Assembly: GCA_025058005.1 (NCBI GenBank)
Contig: JANXDN010000006.1
Location: 1-12,271 of the forward strand
Source: Candidatus Aenigmatarchaeota archaeon
GTDB lineage: Archaea > Aenigmatarchaeota > Aenigmatarchaeia > CG10238-14
Direction of reading: 5' to 3'
DNA: 12,271 nt
Part shown: positions 5,925-12,271 of the stretch, one piece after another
Layout of the letters: every line of letters begins with the position of its first letter
How positions within the stretch are numbered: position 1 is the first letter of the stretch
The notes under the pieces: generated by a model
The model's input: only the letters and a program-made list of their open reading frames with translations
Told to the model about the DNA's origin: nothing
Database searches by the model: none
Made by a program: the position numbers and the translations under genes

Positions 5925-8900
5925 TTAACCAACCCTAATTTTTTATTTAAAGATTCTATGTAAATTTCCGACACTCTGAACATACCTTTCTTTAGCTTAT
6001 CCTTAGCAAGCTTTAACTCTATCTTTAAATCAAACACATCCCTTCCTTCTTTCTCCAACCTTTCAATCTCCTTTTCTATTTTTTCAATTCTGAGATTATA
6101 ATCTTTATACATTTGTAGCTCTTGTTCTGTTATCTTGTGAGGCATATGCATAGGCGGTCTGAAAGAAACGAACCAAGGCAAACCTTTATTGTATTTTGGA
6201 TGTTGCACCATACCTATACCCACTTCTTCTTTTGCAACTCTTCTTGCATATTCTAAACCATACTTTTTCTCTATTCTCTGCAAATCGCTTAAGCTCTTGG
6301 TGTGCATTTGTATTTCGGTAAGCACATTACCTTTTATCGCTTCTTTGAAGTCAGATAAAACTTGCGAAACCATTATCAAGCCTATGCCCCACTTTCTAAA
6401 TTCTCTGCACGCTCTCTCCAAAGCTACATAGCCGCCTTTGCCGCCATATTTCTCTAAGAGTCTATGCACTTCATCAAAAACTATTATGAGTTTGGGTGTT
6501 GTTGATTCTTCCCATGGTTGACTGAAAATTGAATTTATTATGTTGGTGACTGCTTCGTCATATTCTCCTGGTTTTAGTTTGTTCAGCACGAAAACCGTTA
6601 TTTCACCAGGATTCATATATTTCTTAAAGTCAATTTTTGTTTTCGGATCTGTCATCTCATATATATTACCTGGATAGGATTTTGCATCATCTATTGTCAT
6701 ATTATGCATCTTGTAATATTTCAACACGTTTTCATCTTTACAAGGTTTAACAAAACCTGTCCATTGAGCTGTGGGGTCAAAGACTACCACAGGTATTTTT
6801 TTCTCTAATAACTCTTCGGCTAATATGCTTGCCGTAACAGACTTTCCAGCACCGGTTGCACCTGCTACTAGTATGTGTGTAGTCAAATCATTTGAGTTGA
6901 AAAATGCCTTTATGTTTGTCTCGGCTATTTTACCTATAGCTAAATCTCCTCTTGGAAGCAAGGAAAAATCTACTGGGAAGATATATCTTAATTTTGCCTT
7001 TCTCCAGGCAATATACTTTCTAAAGACTACTATCGACAAAATAACCGTCGCAACAGCAACTGAAGCTATTAAAACATATCTTATCGTCTTAGCAGTTATC
7101 AAGCCTAGAGTAATTTCAAAACTATCAAGAGAAGATAAAATCTCTTTATCATAAGTTGCGTTTACTATGATATAATATTTACCAGCGGAGATGTTTTCAG
7201 GTAGGTGAATGTATTTTATAGAATGATAAGGCGTTTTTACCTCAACAAGCTCTCTTTTATGGTAAATAATGCTATCGCCTTTTAGTGATTTGATTGTATA
7301 GCTAATCTCTGAGACAAATTCTTTTTTGTGCGTTAAGCTGAAAATGTTAAGTTCGAAAGCCAAAGTTTCATTTGGTTTCAATGTTTTGGTAATGGTTTTA
7401 ACTAATAATTGTAATTCGTAAGGTTGTTTGGTTACAAAAATTGTGAATGGCAATCTTTCTTTTCTATTGATGCTTGAAACTATTATTTCTCCTGTATAAG
7501 TGCCAGCTTCGATATTATCAGGTAAATTCAAGTCTATTATTATTTCTTTTTCTTTTTGTGGCAAAACATTAACAGCTTTTTCTCTTACATTTAATAAACT
7601 TGATGCCGGGCCACTTGTCATTATATTTACCTGTATGGGCTGTGTCAGCATGTTTAAAACCCACACTGCATAAGTTCTTTTTGTTGCCGGAGAAACATAA
7701 TCGGTTGTAAGATTTGTTTTTACACTAAAAGTAGAAATACAATCTTGTGGGCAAGAAAATGGATTTTCATCTTCATCACATATACCATTGCCACAATATG
7801 ATCTATATCTTTCTCCACCCCCTCCGCCTCCTCCTGCAGAAGATAGCTGGTTATTGGTTAAACCACTTCCGCATTCACCGCAATCAGCTACACAATTGAG
7901 GCAGGACTCTCCTGTGCCACAAATCTTATTACCACATATTTCTGCTTCAAATGCATAATAAGCTGAAGCGTTTGTTTGAATTGTGTAAACTTTCTGGTTT
8001 TCTGCATCTAGGATTGTGTCTACTTGAACCCAACCGCTAGAGCAAGAACCATTCCACTCGTTGCATTTATAGATAACTATTGCTGGAGCATAATCTATTT
8101 CATTAACTTTTTTTGAATAATCGAAATATACTGTTAGGTTGGAGAATGCAAAATTCGTTGATAGATAAATTCCTCCTATTTCATGTCTCCAGGGGACTGG
8201 TGGATTTAGTAAAGCCAAAGGAATTATTGAAATGTTTAATGGGTTTGTTATATTGCTCACTTCGCCAAACTGTTTTTGAGAGGTTAAAGTTGTGTTCAAA
8301 TCATTAAATATTATAAAGTGGTTTTGGTTTATATCATCATTAATTTCAACTTTTAAATCATAAGTTCTTCTATGCAAAGTCAAATTATGCCATCCACTTG
8401 GATATGTATAATTGTGAACTATTAGCGAGCTCCCCGGCCTGTAAAATGTAAATCTTTTTGGATAGGTTGTTTCAGCATAAAGCTGTATAGGCAAATAAAC
8501 CTCAAACCATGTGGTGGCGTTGCTTGTGAAGTTTGAAGTATCGTTGGCATAAACAACTATGTCATAATCTCCCAATGTTTTCATGTTTGTAAAGTTTGCT
8601 TCCCATATTGTTTGCCTTTTGTCAGGAGTTGTGTTGAAAAGCTTTATATCATATTTTGTTCCATTTGGGTAAGATACTTTTGCCCAAACAGCATCAACGC
8701 CATACCAATCTGTAATATTTGCTTGCAGCACTGTGTTGCCATTTAAAATGGTGGAGTTGATTGTTAATTTGTTTATTTTTGGTGGCATCGTATCTTTTTC
8801 TATTATCAATATGTCTGCAAAATCTATTGGCGTGGAAGCATTATATTTCCTATAAGCATCCAAACTTTGGCTTGTTATGTTGCAAAGTATTCTATACCAT

Positions 8901-11900
8901 CCTTCTGGCACTTGCTCTGCTGAAGAAATATTCCAAGTATAATTTACTCTTCCTGTAGGATAAAGTGTGTTTAAGCTTGCGATCACCGTGGAATTACCTT
9001 CATATATTTTAACAATATCCACTTTGTAACCATCTAATTTTATAGTGGTTGTGTTTGCATCTGTAACCTCACAAACTATATCTATTTTTCTCTCGGTCTC
9101 TGTTCTATTATAAGTTCCGTTTAAGGGCTGAAGCATGCTAACTTTCGACCATCCATAAATGTCTATACTCCTGCTTACTAAGCTTGTCTCATATAATTCG
9201 CCAGAAGTTGTTAAAGAAATCAACAATATACCAGGGTTACATTCTACTTGCCAAGTAGTGTTTGTTGCAGAAATTGTTGTGGAATAAGGCGGATAGCCAT
9301 GAGTCGTGCAATTCAATTTCCATAAAGAGTTATAGCTTTGTTCGGGTATGCCACAAGAGCCTAAAGCAGAAAAAGACAAATTCATAAGCTCTCCTTTATG
9401 ATAAATAGAATTTGGATATGGTGAGATTATGCTTGTGTTTAATTGCTCCTTTAAATACACATACTTTTCGTCGCTAGCCTTGCTATAGATATAATAATTA
9501 TTTGGATTTCCTGAAAGTGCGACAGTTAAATTGTATTTGCCTAACTCATTATAACAGTCTGGTTGAACTCTTAATAAGCAAATACCAGAAGCGCTTGTTT
9601 GGTTAATGCCAAGAGAGGTTTGGTTAAAAGTAAACAAACACTGATAGCCTGGCTGATTTATTGTTTGACCAAACTCATCGAATATTTTTGCTTTCAATAT
9701 TTTTTGTTTGTTTCTTGTTATATTCCCTACGCTATCTTCAGTTAAATTTATGTTAATCTTACCGTAAATATGAAGGGTAAAGTTTTCCGATAAGCTATCG
9801 TTGTAGTAATTATCGTCATAAACACCTGCTTTCCACCATCTTAATCCGGGCAGATAAGATGAGTTTGGCGTAAATTGATAATTGCAATAACCAGATGAGT
9901 TGCTAAAAGTATCATAGTGAAGCCAATGAGTATCATTAATGCTTGTCCAAAGTCTGCATCTGACATTTGAAACGTTTTGGTTAATTATAGTGTCGTTTAT
10001 TAAAACACTTAGCAAAATAGTTTCTGTTCTATTAACTGAATTCTTATCTGTAGCAAGTATTACTTGAGTTGTATGTTTTGTTACATTAGGCCAATAATAA
10101 ATTGAAGATAAAAACCAATCGTGATATTCTGTGTTCTCGTCAAAATCTCTTAGATAAATTGCTAGAAGATTATTGCCTGTCCATGTTTTATTGCTTTCAA
10201 GCAAAAACGCCATCTCTTCTCCTGTTATTGTATTTCCAGTAGAATTTTTTTCTGCAAAACAATTCCACACAATTGAAGATAAGTTTATTGTGCTTAAATT
10301 AAATGTTCGCGTCAAATTTAAACAAACCATAGCGCTAATGTTATTTCCTTCTGTGTCGCTTATATTAAATTTTAAAGTGAAATTTTTTCCCCAAAAGTCT
10401 TCTGCTGGTGAAAAGGAAATGTTAGAGATTTGTGGAGGGTTGTTTGCAGAACCAGATATTTCATAAACTGTATGAGTTTTATTGCTATTAGGCTGTTTCC
10501 AAATAAAAAAATCTACTCTACCGTCACTGTTTGTGTCTTGCTTGCACACATAAAACGTGTAATTTTCAAGAATTATAGAAGTATAAGTTGGGTTGTTTGA
10601 ATTGCAATCGTTTTGAGTGTTTGAAGGCGTGATGTCAAAAAGCGTGCCATTATTAAACCAATCGACTTTTATTTTCGTGTTACCAGTAATATAGCTCTCA
10701 TCCAAAGTTGTGTTTACTGTTATATTGAAGAAGATGGTGGTTGTTGCATTCCATACGGTTACATTCTTCTTCCAAAAACCTCCTTGGGATATGCCTTGTG
10801 TTTCATTGTAATAAATTGCTACTGCTTTGCTCATTGTGTCATCCAAAACATAATCATAACCGAGTTCACCAACTACAGGTAGAAGTCGTTGATTTAAAGA
10901 AATATTGCAAACTTTTTTCCCATTTATTAAAGCTGTGGGGTAACTGCTACCGTTGAAATCGCATACTGTAGCTGCTGGGTTAACGGTTATGTATTTAAAT
11001 CCTATTTTGTGAAATGGATTAAACAAATAGGTGATGTTCCTTATTTGATTGCCTACACTTTCATTTGCTTTTATGTTTTTTATTCTTGACCAGCTTGAGA
11101 TTGTCTCTATAGAAAAGATGTTGGAAATGTTGTAAGTATAAGTGATGTTTATAGATGAAATTTTCAAAATTCCTGGAAAAGATGAATAAAATAATAATGG
11201 CACAGAACATGCTCCTCTATCATCTTGCTGGCATGAGTTTAAGTAGCTTTGAAACGCCGAATTGTTTGAGATTTCTGCTTGCGATCTAAACTTGCCTGTA
11301 TAAGACCACTCTATTTGGCTATCACTACCTATATCCAAATAAGGATTTGTTGGGAAGTATTCAAAATTCAAAATATGTAAGGTATTTGTTGCAGGAATTA
11401 TTGTACCAGCGACTACTTCGTTGCCCATATCTGCTGTTAGATTGCCGATAGAAATGCCTTTAACATCATTCTCTGTTTTGTATTTCCAAACTAAAACGCC
11501 ATTTCTACTAAGCACATATAGGTAATCATCTACACTGCCGAATACTATTTCTTTGCCTTCATACTCTGTGGTGACCTCTTCGATTTTAATCTTGTTAATC
11601 ATGTTATAGCCTATCGAATAAGACCACAACACATTTAAACTGCTGTCAAGCAAATAAACCGTGCCGTTGGTGGTTGCTAATGCTATCTCATCATAGCCTG
11701 TATTATCTGCGTTATCAACATCCACATCATTTAAATTTCCTATATTTTTTGTTGCAATTACACTACCGCTTGCATTTAATATAAAAACATCTCCACTAGT
11801 AACTGCAACTATTTCTTTCCCTGTGGATGTAGCAAGCTCACCTACTCCAACTCCTTTAAAAGATAAGCCAGTAGAATAAGACCACATCTCGTTTAATGTG

Positions 11901-12271
11901 TGATTTAACAAATACACTTTGTCAGAAGCTATTACAATTTCGTCAAACAAGTTTGTTTCATTTATATTACTGACTTCTATCTCTTTTATATCATCACCCA
12001 TAGTTTTTGAAGCCAATAAATGACCAGAAGAATTCAGCAAGTATAAAATTCTTTCGGATGAAGCTGCAACTATTTCTTTACCAGCATTAAAGCTAAGGTT
12101 ACCAGCACTCACAGCAGTAATAGAGGCTGAGATGCTGTAATTCCATATTTGATGCCCAGAAGCATTTAGTAATTTTAAATTTTGATCAGAGCCAGCAACG
12201 CCTACAACAATCTCATCCCAATTATTGCTTTCGATAATATTGTCTACAAACAAATCAAAGATTTGTTGTTG
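5921..12271 (-). CDS. Giant surface-anchored HerA/FtsK-like ATPase (5'-truncated)
   Basis: The frame is open to the right edge (2116 residues visible, numbered here from the edge); the TTG at 12253 is probably internal, and a signal peptide must lie off-window. Order: beta-propeller-like repeats (about 1-300); a Cys-containing beta region; a D-x-N-x-D-G-x-x-D calcium-type loop (579-587); several Ig-like modules (about 610-1440); two CGNGxC-type cysteine motifs (1446-1467, 1493-1511) separated by seven glycines; two membrane-proximal beta-sandwiches (about 1512-1730); one transmembrane helix (about 1733-1750) followed by R/K-rich sequence; then a P-loop ATPase with Walker A G-A-T-G-A-G-K-S (1804-1811) and Walker B I-I-V-F-D-E (D1933, E1934); and a charged helical tail. 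Sequons are abundant before the helix and nearly absent after it, supporting an outside N-terminus. The ATPase belongs with HerA/DUF87-type pumping ATPases; substrate unknown. The gene is coupled to the coiled-coil gene downstream. Confidence 0.85.
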   Translation of the reverse strand, partial: QQQIFDLFVDNIIESNNWDEIVVGVAGSDQNLKLLNASGHQIWNYSISASITAVSAGNLSFNAGKEIVAASSERILYLLNSSGHLLASKTMGDDIKEIEVSNINETNLFDEIVIASDKVYLLNHTLNEMWSYSTGLSFKGVGVGELATSTGKEIVAVTSGDVFILNASGSVIATKNIGNLNDVDVDNADNTGYDEIALATTNGTVYLLDSSLNVLWSYSIGYNMINKIKIEEVTTEYEGKEIVFGSVDDYLYVLSRNGVLVWKYKTENDVKGISIGNLTADMGNEVVAGTIIPATNTLHILNFEYFPTNPYLDIGSDSQIEWSYTGKFRSQAEISNNSAFQSYLNSCQQDDRGACSVPLLFYSSFPGILKISSINITYTYNISNIFSIETISSWSRIKNIKANESVGNQIRNITYLFNPFHKIGFKYITVNPAATVCDFNGSSYPTALINGKKVCNISLNQRLLPVVGELGYDYVLDDTMSKAVAIYYNETQGISQGGFWKKNVTVWNATTTIFFNITVNTTLDESYITGNTKIKVDWFNNGTLFDITPSNTQNDCNSNNPTYTSIILENYTFYVCKQDTNSDGRVDFFIWKQPNSNKTHTVYEISGSANNPPQISNISFSPAEDFWGKNFTLKFNISDTEGNNISAMVCLNLTRTFNLSTINLSSIVWNCFAEKNSTGNTITGEEMAFLLESNKTWTGNNLLAIYLRDFDENTEYHDWFLSSIYYWPNVTKHTTQVILATDKNSVNRTETILLSVLINDTIINQNVSNVRCRLWTSINDTHWLHYDTFSNSSGYCNYQFTPNSSYLPGLRWWKAGVYDDNYYNDSLSENFTLHIYGKININLTEDSVGNITRNKQKILKAKIFDEFGQTINQPGYQCLFTFNQTSLGINQTSASGICLLRVQPDCYNELGKYNLTVALSGNPNNYYIYSKASDEKYVYLKEQLNTSIISPYPNSIYHKGELMNLSFSALGSCGIPEQSYNSLWKLNCTTHGYPPYSTTISATNTTWQVECNPGILLISLTTSGELYETSLVSRSIDIYGWSKVSMLQPLNGTYNRTETERKIDIVCEVTDANTTTIKLDGYKVDIVKIYEGNSTVIASLNTLYPTGRVNYTWNISSAEQVPEGWYRILCNITSQSLDAYRKYNASTPIDFADILIIEKDTMPPKINKLTINSTILNGNTVLQANITDWYGVDAVWAKVSYPNGTKYDIKLFNTTPDKRQTIWEANFTNMKTLGDYDIVVYANDTSNFTSNATTWFEVYLPIQLYAETTYPKRFTFYRPGSSLIVHNYTYPSGWHNLTLHRRTYDLKVEINDDINQNHFIIFNDLNTTLTSQKQFGEVSNITNPLNISIIPLALLNPPVPWRHEIGGIYLSTNFAFSNLTVYFDYSKKVNEIDYAPAIVIYKCNEWNGSCSSGWVQVDTILDAENQKVYTIQTNASAYYAFEAEICGNKICGTGESCLNCVADCGECGSGLTNNQLSSAGGGGGGGERYRSYCGNGICDEDENPFSCPQDCISTFSVKTNLTTDYVSPATKRTYAVWVLNMLTQPIQVNIMTSGPASSLLNVREKAVNVLPQKEKEIIIDLNLPDNIEAGTYTGEIIVSSINRKERLPFTIFVTKQPYELQLLVKTITKTLKPNETLAFELNIFSLTHKKEFVSEISYTIKSLKGDSIIYHKRELVEVKTPYHSIKYIHLPENISAGKYYIIVNATYDKEILSSLDSFEITLGLITAKTIRYVLIASVAVATVILSIVVFRKYIAWRKAKLRYIFPVDFSLLPRGDLAIGKIAETNIKAFFNSNDLTTHILVAGATGAGKSVTASILAEELLEKKIPVVVFDPTAQWTGFVKPCKDENVLKYYKMHNMTIDDAKSYPGNIYEMTDPKTKIDFKKYMNPGEITVFVLNKLKPGEYDEAVTNIINSIFSQPWEESTTPKLIIVFDEVHRLLEKYGGKGGYVALERACREFRKWGIGLIMVSQVLSDFKEAIKGNVLTEIQMHTKSLSDLQRIEKKYGLEYARRVAKEEVGIGMVQHPKYNKGLPWFVSFRPPMHMPHKITEQELQMYKDYNLRIEKIEKEIERLEKEGRDVFDLKIELKLAKDKLKKGMFRVSEIYIESLNKKLGLVK
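6140..6958 (-). other. Cytoplasmic HerA/DUF87-type P-loop ATPase domain
   Basis: Residues about 1772-2044 hold an ATPase core with L-V-A-G-A-T-G-A-G-K-S (Walker A, bases 6839-6862), V-V-F-D-P-T-A-Q-W, L-I-I-V-F-D-E-V-H-R-L (Walker B with catalytic Glu), R-E-F-R-K-W-G (possible arginine finger region) and G-L-I-M-V-S-Q (sensor-type Gln). The S-Q and D-E-x-H features are those of HerA/FtsK/VirB4 pumping ATPases, which act as hexamers. Only about 53 residues separate the membrane helix from Walker A, so there is no room for a full HAS-barrel as in HerA. No NurA gene is visible nearby. Confidence 0.85.
7022..7075 (-). other. Single transmembrane helix of the giant ATPase
   Basis: Residues 1733-1750 are an uninterrupted run of V, L, I, A, S, T and F, followed at once by R-K-Y-I-A-W-R-K-A-K-L-R. 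The positive cluster on the ATPase side places the C-terminus in the cytoplasm and the long N-terminal part outside. Confidence 0.9.
7739..7936 (-). other. Paired CGNGxC cysteine motifs with poly-Gly linker
   Basis: Residues 1446-1467 begin C-G-N-K-I-C and continue G-E-S-C-x2-C-x3-D-C-x2-C. Residues 1493-1511 read C-G-N-G-I-C-x3-E-x4-C-x2-D-C. This pattern is common in archaeal and bacterial exoproteins. Between them lies S-S-A then seven glycines (1480-1486), encoded by mixed codons, which should act as a flexible hinge between the Ig-like stalk and the membrane-proximal part. Confidence 0.8.
10511..10537 (-). other. Calcium-type DxNxDGxxD loop in the ectodomain
   Basis: Residues 579-587 read D-T-N-S-D-G-R-V-D, a canonical EF-hand-like or thrombospondin-type-3-like calcium loop, followed by F-F-I-W-K. 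It sits at the junction between the propeller-proximal beta region and the first Ig-like module. Confidence 0.65.
11372..12271 (-). other. Beta-propeller-like repeats at the outer end of the ectodomain
   Basis: About six to seven divergent repeats of 40-46 residues are visible, each with a [VL]-x-[IVL]-L-N/D-x-S-G or similar turn, a W-x-Y or comparable strand, and a closing G-K-E-I-V-A or D-E-I-[VA] strand (PQQ/FG-GAP-like). Examples of the closing strand are G-K-E-I-V-A-A, F-D-E-I-V-I-A, G-K-E-I-V-A-V, Y-D-E-I-A-L-A and G-N-E-V-V-A-G. Blades may continue beyond the right edge of the window. The fold is a likely ligand-binding head. Confidence 0.75.

Noticed and set aside
5572-5928. Plus-strand open frame opposite the coiled-coil gene
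   Set aside because: It is a Ser/Phe-rich mirror of a Lys/Glu-rich coiled coil, with no recognisable domain; the minus-strand gene explains the openness.
6771-7154. Plus-strand open frame opposite the Walker A and membrane-helix region
   Set aside because: The minus strand carries conserved ATPase motifs across the same bases, and the antisense product shows no domain.
7815-7840. Simple-sequence repeat or assembly artefact at the G/C-rich glycine run
   Set aside because: The glycine codons are mixed (GGA, GGC, GGG, GGT), the frame is intact on both sides, and poly-Gly linkers are ordinary in exoproteins.
12251-12253. TTG start codon of the giant ATPase
   Set aside because: Six more sense codons lie between it and the edge, no signal peptide follows, and the propeller repeat seems already under way; the true start is probably off-window.
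11372-12271. DNA tandem repeat or CRISPR-like array
   Set aside because: The periodicity exists only at protein level (propeller blades of 40-46 residues); the DNA copies are too different and there are no spacers between identical repeats.

Overview
The window looks like a piece of an archaeal chromosome, AT-rich (roughly one third G+C by eye). The firmest marker is a complete archaeal translation initiation factor aIF2 beta. Support comes from an RPA-type OB-fold protein, dense N-x-S/T sequons in the exported proteins, several apparently leaderless starts, and tight ATGA gene overlaps. The large Ig-like, beta-helix and CGNGxC-type surface modules are of the kind common in DPANN-type archaea. 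I cannot assign a lineage from sequence alone, so DPANN is an inference.

Layout, left to right. (1) Bases 2-735, plus strand: the 3' part of an exported-looking protein with a 17-residue cysteine-pair repeat, overlapping by 4 nt a 70-residue single-span membrane protein. (2) Bases 769-1921: an information-processing pair, an OB-fold/winged-helix RPA32-like protein followed after 1 nt by aIF2 beta. (3) Bases 1954-4757: two secreted surface proteins. One has about four Ig-like modules and a NosD-type right-handed beta-helix. The other has a triplicated Cys module followed by beta-sandwich domains. (4) Bases 4737-12271, minus strand: a giant open reading frame of at least 2116 residues. It joins an extracellular beta-propeller, a long Ig-like stalk and a CGNGxC cysteine-rich region through one transmembrane helix to a cytoplasmic HerA/FtsK/VirB4-like P-loop ATPase. 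It overlaps by ATGA a 395-residue coiled-coil protein. The plus-strand surface genes and the minus-strand operon converge and overlap by 21 nt at a small palindrome that may terminate transcription both ways.

The genes at both window edges are 5'-truncated: their frames stay open to the edge, so apparent TTG starts at 131 and 12253 are probably not real starts.

The most interesting object is the ATPase plus coiled-coil operon. A pumping-type ATPase is covalently tied to a very large glycosylation-rich ectodomain and paired with a cytoplasmic coiled-coil protein. This suggests a cell-surface machine that senses or binds something outside and drives DNA or protein movement, or assembly, inside. 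That role is inference. No stretch above 300 bases lacks a gene, and I found no RNA genes, CRISPR array or insertion sequence.
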